Below are positions 8,523-16,428 of a DNA stretch of 35,405 nucleotides, one piece after another. The position numbers and the translations under genes are program-made. This DNA is from Candidatus Enterousia avicola. Lineage in GTDB: Bacteria > Pseudomonadota > Alphaproteobacteria > Rs-D84. Location: NCBI GenBank assembly GCA_018714345.1, contig DVNO01000031.1, positions 1 to 35,405 of the forward strand. Direction: 5' to 3'. Numbering within the stretch: position 1 is the first letter of the stretch; every line of letters starts with the position of its first letter. The notes under the pieces were generated by a model. It was not told the origin of the DNA, did no database searches, and saw only the letters and a list, made by a program, of their open reading frames with translations.

Positions 8523-9776
8523 CTATTTTTCAAACTTCTTCAAGATTAAACTTGCATTTGTACCACCAAAGCCAAAAGAGTTACTTAATGCAACTTTAAC
8601 ATCTTTCTTTTGCGCCTTGTTTGGAACCAAGTTGAAATCACCGACCTCGTCTTCTGGATTTTCCAAATTAATTGTTGGTGGAACAATCCCATCGCGAATC
8701 GCCAATACGCAGAATATAGATTCAACTGCACCAGCCGCACCCAACAAGTGCCCCGTCATAGATTTTGTCGAAGACATGCATGCATTAGTTCCTGCGAACA
8801 AAGTTTTTACTGCTGACAATTCACCCATATCACCCAAGCCAGTTGACGTTCCGTGTGCATTTATATAATCAACATCCGCTGGTTGCAAACCTGCGTCTTT
8901 CAGTGCAGCCTGCATAGCGCGCATTCCCCCTTCTCCATTTGGGGCCGGTGCAGTAATATGATACGCATCACCAGATAATCCATACCCAGCAACTTCCGCA
9001 TATATTTTTGCACCACGTGCAACAGCGTGTTCATATTCTTCCAACACCAATATACCTGCACCTTCTGCCATAACAAAACCGTCACGACCTTTATCCCATG
9101 GACGAGAAGCACCCTGTGGATCATCATTACGTGTTGACAACGCTTTCATTGCACAGAATCCTGCGACACCGATTTTACCGACCGCACCTTCTGCCCCACC
9201 GACAACCATAATGTCTGCATCACCGTGTTGAATCAAACGCGCTGCTTCACCAATAGAGTGCGCTGCAGACGCACATGCTGTAACTACTGATAAATTTGGT
9301 CCCTTTAAACCGTACTTAATAGAAACATTACCCGCAGCCATATTTATAATCGCCTTTGGTATAAAGAACGGACTGATATGTCTTGATCCATTGGCATACA
9401 ACTCTGCACAATTATCATATATTGTGTTTAAGCCACCTATACCTGCACCAATGGAGACGCCCATACGGTTTTTATCACCATCATAATCAATCAAGCCTGC
9501 ATCACGAATTGCTTCATCTGCAGCAACAATGCCGTACATGATAAACTTATCCAGTTTGCGCTGTTCCCTTGCGTCTATAACAGAATCTGGATTATATTGA
9601 CCAGGTTCCGTTCCCACAACAGGTAAACCTGCAATTTGAGACGCCAAATCAGAAGCATCAAATGTATCTATCTTCCGAACACCTGACACACCGTCCACAA
9701 TATTCTTCCAAGCATACTCAATACCAGTACCAACTGGCGAAACTATGCCCATACCCGTAATGACTACTCTTTTCAT
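8523..9776 (-). CDS. fabF: 3-oxoacyl-[acyl-carrier-protein] synthase II
   Basis: FabF condenses acyl-ACP with malonyl-ACP in fatty acid elongation (type II system, cytoplasm). The 417-residue product is normal length. It begins MKRVVITGMGIVSPVG, has the nucleophile Cys168 in VVTACASAAHS, and the two catalytic histidines in NAHGTSTGLGD and KSMTGHLLGAAGA. It ends with the family motif SNSFGFGGTNASL. The start has AAAGGT close upstream. It follows acpP on the same strand with a 132-nt gap containing a terminator-like hairpin, so some transcripts may stop before it. I did not find a convincing separate fabF promoter. Confidence 0.97.
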   Translation of the reverse strand: MKRVVITGMGIVSPVGTGIEYAWKNIVDGVSGVRKIDTFDASDLASQIAGLPVVGTEPGQYNPDSVIDAREQRKLDKFIMYGIVAADEAIRDAGLIDYDGDKNRMGVSIGAGIGGLNTIYDNCAELYANGSRHISPFFIPKAIINMAAGNVSIKYGLKGPNLSVVTACASAAHSIGEAARLIQHGDADIMVVGGAEGAVGKIGVAGFCAMKALSTRNDDPQGASRPWDKGRDGFVMAEGAGILVLEEYEHAVARGAKIYAEVAGYGLSGDAYHITAPAPNGEGGMRAMQAALKDAGLQPADVDYINAHGTSTGLGDMGELSAVKTLFAGTNACMSSTKSMTGHLLGAAGAVESIFCVLAIRDGIVPPTINLENPEDEVGDFNLVPNKAQKKDVKVALSNSFGFGGTNASLILKKFEK

Positions 9777-9844
9777 ACATATTACCTTTTATAAGTTCTA
9801 CAAAATACGATAGTATAATAGCCTGTTTATAAGCTTTCGTACAG

Positions 9845-9881
9845 AAAAAAATCCGTCAGCAACAAAAAACAAGCGACGGAT
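9845..9881 (-). terminator. Terminator or attenuator between acpP and fabF
   Basis: ATCCGTC and GACGGAT (9851-9857, 9875-9881), extended by a GC/GC pair across a bulged A, form a stem with an A/T loop. On the minus strand a run of seven T follows. It would end or reduce acpP transcription before fabF, matching the much higher need for ACP than for FabF. Confidence 0.75.
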
Positions 9882-9908
9882 CTTTTTCACTAATACAAAA
9901 AACTAATC

Positions 9909-10142
9909 TTATTTTTTGTGAGCTTCAATATACTTAACAGCATCACCAACTGTTGTCAATTTTGCAGCTTCTTCATCTGGAATAGTAATATCAAATTCTT
10001 TTTCTACTTCCATAACGAATTCTACAACGTCCAAAGAGTCGGCACTCAAATCATTTACAAATGCGGATGTTTCTTCAATCTTAGCTTCCTGAACACCTAA
10101 TTTATCAGCTACGATTTTTCTTACTTTTTCAAAAGTTGTCAT
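9909..10142 (-). CDS. acpP: Acyl carrier protein
   Basis: ACP carries growing acyl chains as 4'-phosphopantetheine thioesters in fatty acid and lipid A synthesis. The 77-residue product is acidic, starts [16 protein letters not shown], and has the attachment motif ADSLD with Ser36. The track opens 12 codons earlier at 10178. The ATG at 10142 is chosen because it gives the standard ACP N-terminus and has AAAGGA 5 nt upstream. Its own TTGACA-type promoter lies about 55 nt upstream. fabF follows after a hairpin. Confidence 0.97.
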   Translation of the reverse strand: MTTFEKVRKIVADKLGVQEAKIEETSAFVNDLSADSLDVVEFVMEVEKEFDITIPDEEAAKLTTVGDAVKYIEAHKK

Positions 10143-10197
10143 TTTTTGTCCTTTGTTTTTGTTAAATTTGTGGCCCAACGATGGGCGTCATTACTTA

Positions 10198-10226
10198 AAA
10201 CTATCATTTTATGAATTAAGTGTCAA
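10198..10226 (-). promoter_or_regulatory. Promoter of acpP
   Basis: The minus strand reads TTGACA, 17 nt, TAGTTT, about 55 nt before the acpP start. A perfect -35 with ideal spacing fits strong expression. A second TTATAAT-like box occurs just upstream in the tandem repeat. Confidence 0.75.
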
Positions 10227-10230
10227 GGAA

Positions 10231-10250
10231 TTATAACAAATTATAACAAA
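10231..10250. repeat. Tandem 10-bp repeat upstream of acpP
   Basis: TTATAACAAA occurs twice without a gap, immediately upstream of the acpP -35 box. One helical turn spacing would place a bound protein on the same DNA face. On the minus strand each copy contains TTATAA, so it may instead be a duplicated -10 element. Confidence 0.6.
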
Positions 10251-10276
10251 CGCTTGACAAAGTATAAAAAATACAT

Positions 10277-11275
10277 CTACTCCAACGATTCATCAAGTAC
10301 TGCGTTCATATTGGCACGCAAATCTTCTTTATCAGAGCTCCATACCAACTGCCTTGTTAAGAACTTATTAACATCGTCCATAGTCAAATTTGGCGTACCA
10401 GCAATTTTTACTATTTTTTGCCATGCAGTACGAGGATCTGTTAAATGTCCCCTGCCGCGTCCAGGAAATACCCATCGGCCATCTTGTGGTAAATCTTGTA
10501 ACAAGACAACAGCCATGTCAGACAAAGGTCTGTCACCCCACATGTACAGATTAAAATCTAAATCACGCCATTGCATAGAGAAAACTTTACTCTTAGGAGC
10601 AAACCCATAAATCAACATAAGAAAAGCAGCACGTAAATTTAAATCTTGTTCTTTATTTATTGCCCTTATTAATCTATGCAAAACACTTTTATTTATCGGT
10701 CGAATGCGACGACTTTGTGGAATCTTTGGCAAACCTTTTATTGGATTCTGTTTTAAATATCCTGTATCCACAGCATACTTAAAAACGCTTTGTAAAAACT
10801 CCTGTAGTCTACCAGCAATCGCAGGACCTTTTATATTACTTATAACAACTTGAACGTCTTCCAAAGATATATCTGATATGTTCTTATCTAATAAAGTAAC
10901 AAAATGCCGTTTAATAGCCCTTTCTAGCTTATCTCTAGAAAAGCTATTTCTTTTGACTCTTTTTTCTAAATACAAATCCAAAAATTTCTTTAACGTTATG
11001 CTCTTTCTATGAATTTTTGGTTTTTCCATGGCCGCGGACAGAATCTCTGATACGGCCCCTCGTGCAGTCTCTATGTCCGTATCAGGATAATTACCAATGA
11101 TAATTCGTTTATCCTTTCCATGAACACGTTTACGAACAAAAAAAGTTTTTACACCACGACTAGTAACATACATACGCAGACGAGGTTCCGATATATCCTG
11201 AACAACGTCGAACCCGACGCTAGGTGCTGGCAAATTATCAAGTATAAAAGGATTAAAAAAGAATTGATGAGCCAT
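10277..11275 (-). CDS. Tyrosine-recombinase-like protein lacking catalytic residues
   Basis: The fold is that of a P4-type phage integrase. An arm-binding DUF4102-like segment covers residues 30-80 (YVTSRGVKTFFVRKR, IIIGNYPDTDIETARG), an SAM-like core-binding domain about 90-185, and a C-terminal catalytic-type domain about 195-310. Aligned by eye, the catalytic residues are changed: the box I Arg (usually TGARPGEV) is Pro227 in GFAPKSKV. The HxxR-H box (usually LHDLRHTF) reads MDDVNKF, with Asp300, Asn303 and Lys304. The protein ends at 332 before any Tyr helix. The frame is intact, so it seems kept as a DNA-binding protein rather than a recombinase. It is the last gene of the lepA run, 44 nt after the four paralogues. 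No att repeats or phage genes are nearby. Confidence 0.75.
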   Translation of the reverse strand: MAHQFFFNPFILDNLPAPSVGFDVVQDISEPRLRMYVTSRGVKTFFVRKRVHGKDKRIIIGNYPDTDIETARGAVSEILSAAMEKPKIHRKSITLKKFLDLYLEKRVKRNSFSRDKLERAIKRHFVTLLDKNISDISLEDVQVVISNIKGPAIAGRLQEFLQSVFKYAVDTGYLKQNPIKGLPKIPQSRRIRPINKSVLHRLIRAINKEQDLNLRAAFLMLIYGFAPKSKVFSMQWRDLDFNLYMWGDRPLSDMAVVLLQDLPQDGRWVFPGRGRGHLTDPRTAWQKIVKIAGTPNLTMDDVNKFLTRQLVWSSDKEDLRANMNAVLDESLE

Positions 11276-11319
11276 AACCTATCTCTTATTTTTTAATTTG
11301 GTCACCTTAACGCAGAAAT

Positions 11320-11733
11320 TTATTTAGCATTAGAAAATTTTTGCTTCCAAAAATTCTTACGCTTCTGTCTTACTTCATTATATTCTTGAACAGCGTCAAA
11401 ATATGCCCTATTAAAATTATGATATGGACAATCTTGAACCGTACAGGAAAGGCTATAATTAAAATCACGACACAAGGCAAGACACGGACTGACTGCAGGA
11501 TCACTATCACGCCCAAAATCTGGGTATGACCTAAAACTTGTGACAATACATCCCCTTCTATCCGAAGACGTTACATCTTCACTATATAGTCCGTACCTTA
11601 CGTGCAGAGACTCGTAAGTCATTCTACGCACATAAGAAGCTACTGCTTCCTCTCTACGTAAAAGTTCGTAATCTTTAAAATCTTTGCGAATCGTAGCTAT
11701 TGGAGTTTTAAAAATATATTTAAACACAGACAT
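11320..11733 (-). CDS. Small Cys protein, paralogue 1 of 4 (C-x8-C-x4-C)
   Basis: I know no family for this 137-residue protein. It has an N-terminal helix with basic and aromatic residues (VFKYIFKTPIATIRKDFKDY), a middle region with GCIVTSF, and a cysteine motif CRDFNYSLSCTVQDCPYH with Cys88, Cys97, Cys102 and His105. The spacing resembles eukaryotic CCCH zinc fingers. A helical tail ends FDAVQEYNEVRQ...NFWKQKFSNAK. The Cys positions are identical to paralogue 2, and the tail pattern is shared by all four. There is no signal peptide, so it is probably cytoplasmic. The start is set by GGAGGG 8 nt upstream, and the gene is 18 nt after paralogue 2. It is the only copy with a His close to the last Cys. 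Nucleic acid binding is a guess from the motif. Confidence 0.8.
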   Translation of the reverse strand: MSVFKYIFKTPIATIRKDFKDYELLRREEAVASYVRRMTYESLHVRYGLYSEDVTSSDRRGCIVTSFRSYPDFGRDSDPAVSPCLALCRDFNYSLSCTVQDCPYHNFNRAYFDAVQEYNEVRQKRKNFWKQKFSNAK

Positions 11734-11751
11734 GGCAAGTGCCCTCCACTT

Positions 11752-12165
11752 TTATTTCGCGATAAACAAATTCCTTTTCCAGTATTCATCTTTTAAAACT
11801 TTAAAATTGTTCATAGCTTCCAAAGCAGCAAAGAATTCCTGATTTTTCTTATAGTACTGACAGTTTTTCTTGTCACATGGCATAGTTTCGTTAAAACACT
11901 CGCAAATTCTGTAATAAAATCGCGGGATAATCTCTCGGCTACTTGGGATGGTATAGCACCTTACCCAGTTTATAATACAACCATTCGCACTTGGCGTTCC
12001 AAAATCTACTACTTCTCCCAAATCATTTATCAAATCTTTATGTGCCAACCTTGCCTTCTTTCTTAACGCAAAGTACTCTTTTCTCATAGCGTTATACTTC
12101 TGAGCATCAGCCAAAATTACTTTCCACGGCATTTCTAAAAAATATTTTATTCTTTGAATTAACAT
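11752..12165 (-). CDS. Small Cys protein, paralogue 2 of 4 (C-x8-C-x4-C)
   Basis: This is the same 137-residue architecture as its neighbour. An N-terminal IKYFLEMPWKVILADAQKY segment is followed by a basic helix (MRKEYFALRKKARLAHKDL), GCIINWVRCY aligning with GCIVTSF of paralogue 1, and the motif CECFNETMPCDKKNCQYY with Cys88, Cys97 and Cys102 (plus Cys90). The shared tail is FAALEAMNNFKVLKDEYWKRNLFIAK. The start has an AAGGA ribosome binding site about 6 nt upstream. It sits 18 nt after paralogue 3 in the lepA gene run. No signal peptide or membrane segment is visible. Function is unknown. Confidence 0.8.
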   Translation of the reverse strand: MLIQRIKYFLEMPWKVILADAQKYNAMRKEYFALRKKARLAHKDLINDLGEVVDFGTPSANGCIINWVRCYTIPSSREIIPRFYYRICECFNETMPCDKKNCQYYKKNQEFFAALEAMNNFKVLKDEYWKRNLFIAK

Positions 12166-12183
12166 GTCGGTCCTTTTTGTTTT

Positions 12184-12468
12184 CTATTTTACATGAGAAA
12201 ATTTTTCACTCCAAAAAGCATTTTTAGACTTCGTTAACTTCTCAAATTTTTCTAGCGCATTAACATAATCATCGTTTCGGAATTTATACGCACAGCAAGT
12301 CTGGTTGCATCTGCCATTTATACGAAAATGTTTGCAAACCTCCATATTATCACGACAAGCTTTCTTAGCTTTATTACATTCCTGTCTTAAAACAGTATAA
12401 TCATGTAAGTCAGAAAGCACCTGATACCAATGTGATTTTATTATGTATTTAACGCAGTCACTAAACAT
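12184..12468 (-). CDS. Small Cys protein, paralogue 3 of 4, shortened
   Basis: This 94-residue copy keeps both ends of the family but lacks about 43 residues of the middle. It has the N-terminal CVKYIIKSHWYQVLSDLHDY, then passes directly into CKHFRINGRCNQTCC (Cys45, Cys54, Cys59), the most CCCH-finger-like of the four. The shared tail is YVNALEKFEKLTKSKNAFWSEKFSHVK. From the last Cys to the end it has exactly the same 35 residues as paralogues 1 and 2. The deletion therefore removed the variable middle cleanly and in frame, so the gene looks functional rather than broken. AAGGA precedes the ATG by 6 nt, and it is 15 nt after paralogue 4. Confidence 0.78.
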   Translation of the reverse strand: MFSDCVKYIIKSHWYQVLSDLHDYTVLRQECNKAKKACRDNMEVCKHFRINGRCNQTCCAYKFRNDDYVNALEKFEKLTKSKNAFWSEKFSHVK

Positions 12469-12483
12469 TTCGCTTTCCTTAAT

Positions 12484-12897
12484 TTATTTCGCCCTTTTTG
12501 CAAACTTATCTTTCCAAAAAGTCTCTTTAGAAATTCTCGCATTTCTATATAGGTTATATGCATCGATATACGCTAAATTTTTTGCAAAATTAGTACAATC
12601 TGATTTTTTACATAACGTAACGGGTGAAAAATTTTCACATGGAATATAATATATATTTTCACATTCTACAGGGTCATCCTCTGGGTCAAGAGGATGTCCT
12701 TTATCTATAACAATCCAATATTTTCCAACAATTCTTTCATACGACAAACAAGCCCCTATTTCTTTCAATTCCTTATAAGCCATATCCTTTTTTGCTTTTA
12801 AATCTTTATAATTTTTCTGCAGTACTTTATATTCTTTCCAATCATTACGAATCGAATTGAAACCATTATTTAACAAATATTTTAAAACCATCAACAT
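12484..12897 (-). CDS. Small Cys protein, paralogue 4 of 4 (C-x8-C-x4-C)
   Basis: This is the promoter-proximal member, 32 nt after lepA with no terminator between. The track starts at a TTG at 12903. The ATG at 12897 is preferred because AAGGAG lies 6 nt upstream, and it makes the product 137 residues, the same as paralogues 1 and 2. The features are an N-terminal LKYLLNNGFNSIRNDWKEY, a lysine-rich helix, an acidic middle (DPEDDPVE), the motif CENFSPVTLCKKSDC (Cys87, Cys96, Cys101), and the shared tail YIDAYNLYRNARISKETFWKDKF. No export signal is seen and the function is unknown. Confidence 0.8.
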   Translation of the reverse strand: MLMVLKYLLNNGFNSIRNDWKEYKVLQKNYKDLKAKKDMAYKELKEIGACLSYERIVGKYWIVIDKGHPLDPEDDPVECENIYYIPCENFSPVTLCKKSDCTNFAKNLAYIDAYNLYRNARISKETFWKDKFAKRAK

Positions 12898-12929
12898 TGG
12901 CAACTCCTTGTTTTTTAGTTATGTTAATT

Positions 12930-14729
12930 CTAATTCGATACTTTCAGCGCGTTAATGAATGCAGATTGTGGAATTTCTACATTTCCAAATGTCCGCATAC
13001 GCTTTTTTCCCTCTTTCTGTTTTTCTAACAGTTTTCTTTTACGCGTAATGTCGCCACCGTAACACTTTGCTGTAACATCTTTTCTATATGCAGCAATTGT
13101 CTCACGTGCAATTATTTTTCCCCCGATAGCAGCCTGTAAAGGAATTTTAAATTGATGACGCGGGATTAAATCTTTCAGCCTTTCGACTATCTGTCGGCCC
13201 CTTTTTTCAGCGGCACTACGGTGACACATAAAAGACAAAGGCTCTACATTTTCGTCATTTACTAAAATTGAAACCTTAACCAAATCAGACGCCCTATAGC
13301 CCTGTACGACATAGTCAAAAGATGCATAACCAGAAGATATAGACTTTACTCTATCATAAAAGTCAAACACTATTTCAGCCAACGGCAACATGTAAACAAG
13401 AACTGCGCGATTACCAACATAAGAAATATTTTCTTGCACTCCACGGCGTTCCGAACATAACGACATAATGCCGCCCATATATTTATCTGGCATCATGATA
13501 GTCGCCCTTACCCAAGGTTCTTCTATGGACGCAATTCTTGTTGGATCTGGCATATCTGCTGGATTTTCCAAATCAATTACACTGCCATCACGCAAATAAA
13601 CTTTGTACAACACGCTTGGAACAGTATTGATTAAGCTAAGATTAAATTCGCGACGTAATCTTTCGCTTATAATTTCCATATGTAGCAAACCCAAGAAACC
13701 ACAACGCAGCCCGAAACCCAGCGCAGATGATTTTTCAGTTGTAAACATAAAAGACGCATCATTTAAAGCAAGCTTTTCTGCGCTATCACGCAAGCTGGGA
13801 TAATCGTCTGCCTCGACCGGGAAAAACGATGAAAAAACAACAGGAACAGATGGTTTAAAACCAGGCAAAGGCTCGCAATCTACACCGCTTTTGGCGTCTG
13901 TTATAGTATCCCCAACCTTACAGTCATGAATAGTCTTCATTCCTGTTATTATAAATCCAATTTCACCTGTTTCTAACGAATCGGCATCGACCATTTTCGG
14001 TGAAAAATAACCAATCTTTTCTATAACGTATTCTGCCCCTGTCGCCATAAACTTTATTTTCTGACCGCGTACCAAGCGCCCATCCACCACACGCACCAGA
14101 ATAACAACACCTAAATAAGAATCATACCACGAATCGACTAACAAAGCTCTTGATGGTGCATTCTCATTTCCACGTGGTGACGGTAATTTGTTAACAATTT
14201 CTTCCAAAAGCTCTGGAACACCTTCACCTGTTTTACCTGAAACACACAAAGCATTTGCCGCATCCAAGCCTATTACATCAGAAATTTGTTCGCGCGTTCC
14301 AGCAACATCACTAGAAGGCAAATCTATCTTATTCAACACAGGCAACATTTCTAAGTCATTGTCCAAAGCCAAATAAGCATTTGCCAAAGTTTGTGCCTGA
14401 ACACCCTGTGTTGCATCTACTAAAATAAGAGCCCCCTCGCACGCGGCCAAACTACGAGACACCTCGTAAGAAAAGTCAACGTGCCCAGGGGTATCCATCA
14501 AATTTAACTGGTAAACCTGCCCGTCTTTTGCCTTGTAATTTAACCGTACAGTCTGCGCTTTTATAGTGATACCCCTTTCTCGTTCTATATCCATAGAATC
14601 CAAAACTTGGGCTTTCATCTCTCTGGCTTGCAAACCACCAGTAAATTCAATAAGACGATCTGATAAAGTTGATTTTCCGTGATCAATATGCGCAACAATA
14701 GCAAAATTTCTAATGTTTTTTTGATTCAT
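12930..14729 (-). CDS. lepA: Elongation factor 4 (back-translocating ribosomal GTPase LepA)
   Basis: LepA/EF4 is a translational GTPase related to EF-G. It has been linked to back-translocation and, in E. coli, to 30S biogenesis and initiation. The 599-residue product is family length. It shows [26 protein letters not shown] and NKIDLPSSD in the G domain, and the LepA-specific C-terminal domain with [17 protein letters not shown] and [18 protein letters not shown]. The start has a TAAGG ribosome binding site. It follows a GNAT gene by 82 nt in the rbfA run, so two ribosome-related genes share the unit, and it leads straight into four small paralogous genes. Confidence 0.98.
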   Translation of the reverse strand: MNQKNIRNFAIVAHIDHGKSTLSDRLIEFTGGLQAREMKAQVLDSMDIERERGITIKAQTVRLNYKAKDGQVYQLNLMDTPGHVDFSYEVSRSLAACEGALILVDATQGVQAQTLANAYLALDNDLEMLPVLNKIDLPSSDVAGTREQISDVIGLDAANALCVSGKTGEGVPELLEEIVNKLPSPRGNENAPSRALLVDSWYDSYLGVVILVRVVDGRLVRGQKIKFMATGAEYVIEKIGYFSPKMVDADSLETGEIGFIITGMKTIHDCKVGDTITDAKSGVDCEPLPGFKPSVPVVFSSFFPVEADDYPSLRDSAEKLALNDASFMFTTEKSSALGFGLRCGFLGLLHMEIISERLRREFNLSLINTVPSVLYKVYLRDGSVIDLENPADMPDPTRIASIEEPWVRATIMMPDKYMGGIMSLCSERRGVQENISYVGNRAVLVYMLPLAEIVFDFYDRVKSISSGYASFDYVVQGYRASDLVKVSILVNDENVEPLSFMCHRSAAEKRGRQIVERLKDLIPRHQFKIPLQAAIGGKIIARETIAAYRKDVTAKCYGGDITRKRKLLEKQKEGKKRMRTFGNVEIPQSAFINALKVSN

Positions 14730-14811
14730 ACAACCTTATCCCAAATCAATAACAAATTAATGACTACGCGGCAATGATACACCAGTATAACCAAAAATTC
14801 AACAACTTTAT

Positions 14812-15291
14812 TTAAAGCTGTTTTTGCTTTAAAGCAGAACGAACAAACTTCGTCATCAACATACTGCCATTAGCCTTTGCATACCCATTTTTAGCATAAA
14901 AGCCCAAAGCTTGTTTAGTAGGCATACTTTTCAAAGAAATTTTTTCCACGCCATTTTCAATGCAGTACTTTTCATATGCTTTCAATAGCATATCCGCGAC
15001 ACCCGCACCCTGATATTTTTCATCTACGAAAAGGTAATCTATTTCTGTCTGCAAAGACGTTTTTCCTGTTTTTATATCAAAGATATAGTTAAAAACTCTG
15101 CCTTTTATAAATCCCATCGGCGCGCTTGCACCATCAAAAACAAACATCACATGCTTTTTGTCCTCAACATCTTCACGTAAAGACTTAAACAATTTAACCG
15201 CCTCACCCGGTCTAGTCTGATCGACAATAGAATAGCAACCATTTAACATATAAGAGTTAACATTTAATACACGTTTGATACCCGACTTCAT
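14812..15291 (-). CDS. GNAT-family N-acetyltransferase
   Basis: This is a 159-residue GNAT-fold acetyltransferase. The acetyl-CoA binding motif A appears as DEKYQGAGVADMLL (about residues 90-103), followed by the motif B region QALGFYAKNGYAKANG. The first half has the expected beta strands (KHVMFVFDGASAPMGFIKG). The substrate is not predictable. Possible targets include a protein N-terminus or a small molecule, and the rbfA/lepA company suggests but does not prove a ribosome link. The ATG lies 4 nt after the rbfA stop, so it is probably translationally coupled. Confidence 0.85.
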   Translation of the reverse strand: MKSGIKRVLNVNSYMLNGCYSIVDQTRPGEAVKLFKSLREDVEDKKHVMFVFDGASAPMGFIKGRVFNYIFDIKTGKTSLQTEIDYLFVDEKYQGAGVADMLLKAYEKYCIENGVEKISLKSMPTKQALGFYAKNGYAKANGSMLMTKFVRSALKQKQL

Positions 15292-15295
15292 ATTT

Positions 15296-15652
15296 TTAAA
15301 CCTCCAAATTATTTAACAACGCATCTATACGTTCAGCTTTATCCAAGGTGTCATCATATTCGAACCTGATATCAGGAACATATTTTTGATTCATCCTGGC
15401 CGCCAGCTCATAACGTACAGTTTTTGTAATTTCATCTAGTCTTTTTTGTACAGAATCTATATTGCTATTCCTAGAATAATAAAACAAACGTACAAACTGT
15501 AAGCCACCGTGAGCCACCGCCCCGACCAAAGAGACCCCAGAAACCAAAGCATCTTCGCTATAATTATCGCGCAAAATTTCTGCGACCAAGGTTTGAACTT
15601 TACTGGCCACTTTTTGAGCCCGATTTGAATTATTATTTTTACGTTTTAGCAT
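15296..15652 (-). CDS. rbfA: 30S ribosome-binding factor RbfA
   Basis: RbfA is a KH-fold assembly factor that binds immature 30S subunits and helps 16S rRNA 5' end maturation. The product of about 118 residues begins MLKRKNNNSNRAQKVASKVQTLVAEILRD, with the characteristic N-terminal helix. It has the family segment LFYYSRNSNIDSVQKRLDE and the ending VPDIRFEYDDTLDKAERIDALL. The track opens at 15670, but AAGGA 7 nt before the ATG at 15652 supports the later start. It opens the long rbfA-GNAT-lepA-paralogue run and faces a YqaA-like gene across a shared palindromic promoter region. Confidence 0.93.
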   Translation of the reverse strand: MLKRKNNNSNRAQKVASKVQTLVAEILRDNYSEDALVSGVSLVGAVAHGGLQFVRLFYYSRNSNIDSVQKRLDEITKTVRYELAARMNQKYVPDIRFEYDDTLDKAERIDALLNNLEV

Positions 15653-15678
15653 ATAACTATCCTTATACAATCATAGGG

Positions 15679-15708
15679 ATTGTAAAATATAAAATATTAA
15701 ATTACAAT
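15679..15708. promoter_or_regulatory. Palindromic bidirectional promoter between rbfA and the yqaA-like gene
   Basis: GATTGTAA (15678-15685) and TTACAATC (15702-15709) are a perfect inverted repeat. As a result the plus strand reads TTGTAA-N17-TACAAT and the minus strand also reads TTGTAA-N17-TACAAT in the same interval. Each direction has a plausible -35/-10 pair serving rbfA (left) or the membrane protein gene (right). It could also be a repressor operator. Confidence 0.55.
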
Positions 15709-15745
15709 CAAGTAAATTTTGTAAAATTATACCAAAGGAAAACAT

Positions 15746-16321
15746 ATGAAATTCGCTGAATATATTCTAAACAAATCTGAAAGTCGTGCATACTCTTGGA
15801 TAGTATTTATATTAACAATTTGCGAATCGATATTTTTATTCATTCCCCCAGAAGTATTTATGACCCCACCAATCATAGCGAACAAAAAACGCGCTGTCCC
15901 TATTACGATTGCGACCGCATTGGGGTCTATTGTCGGTGGCGCAATAGCGTACATGATAGGTGCATGGCTGTGGGATTCAGTTGGTTTATGGTTAATAAAT
16001 ACATTTTCTAATCCCGAATTAATTGAAAACGCTATAAAGCCAATGTTTAGTAAATATGGGATTTTGATAATAGTCTTAACTGCGGTAACCCCGATACCAT
16101 ACAAACTGTTAGCATTATGGCTAGGCTTCATAGGTTATCCGATATGGATATTTCTTGGTGTATCTGCAATATTCAGAACAGGCAGATTTGTGACAGTTGC
16201 CGCCCTGCTATACTTTTTCCAAGAGCGGGCAAATGCGATAGTAAAGAAATATTTTTGGCCATTGACAATATTTGCGATAATTGCTGCAGGTTTGGGCGTA
16301 TGCTTAATTTCATTATTTTAA
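15746..16321 (+). CDS. YqaA/VTT-domain inner membrane protein
   Basis: This 191-residue membrane protein belongs to the YqaA branch of the VTT (SNARE-associated, DedA-like) family. Recognisable parts are the N-terminal ESIFLFIPPEVFMTPPIIANKKRA, the glycine-rich GSIVGGAIAYMIGAWLWDS, and the conserved ILTAVTPIPYKLLALWLGF type motif, followed by FRTGRFVTVAALLYFF. Four or five hydrophobic helices are visible. Related DedA proteins act in lipid (undecaprenyl phosphate or phospholipid) flipping and membrane homeostasis. The exact substrate of YqaA proteins is unclear. The start has AAAGGA 8 nt upstream. It is a single gene between the rbfA divergent promoter and a terminator. Confidence 0.88.
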   Translation: MKFAEYILNKSESRAYSWIVFILTICESIFLFIPPEVFMTPPIIANKKRAVPITIATALGSIVGGAIAYMIGAWLWDSVGLWLINTFSNPELIENAIKPMFSKYGILIIVLTAVTPIPYKLLALWLGFIGYPIWIFLGVSAIFRTGRFVTVAALLYFFQERANAIVKKYFWPLTIFAIIAAGLGVCLISLF

Positions 16322-16330
16322 ATACTAAAA

Positions 16331-16357
16331 AACCTGTTTTGCAAAACAGGTTTCAAT
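16331..16357. terminator. Palindromic hairpin after the yqaA-like gene
   Basis: AACCTGTTTTGCAAAACAGGTT is a perfect 22-bp palindrome. On the plus strand only TTTC follows, but on the minus strand TTTTTT follows, so as a terminator it works better leftwards. It lies 9 nt after the plus-strand stop. Confidence 0.65.
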
Positions 16358-16396
16358 GTTGCCAATAGAATCAACTAAAAAGGAAAAATATAGAAT

Positions 16397-16425
16397 AAAA
16401 AATCCCCCACATGGGGGATTTTTTT
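16397..16425. terminator. Bidirectional terminator after the YadA-like repeat gene
   Basis: AATCCCCC, loop ACAT, GGGGGATT, with a T-run on the plus strand and an A-run upstream (T-run on the minus strand). It is 4 nt from the stop of the 16429-19407 gene and should end the fibre-protein transcript. Confidence 0.9.
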
Positions 16426-16428
16426 AAT

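Noticed and set aside
10277-12897. A prophage or genomic island defined by the recombinase-like gene
   Set aside because: No att repeats, no adjacent tRNA, no phage structural or replication genes, and base composition like the neighbours. The recombinase is catalytically dead.
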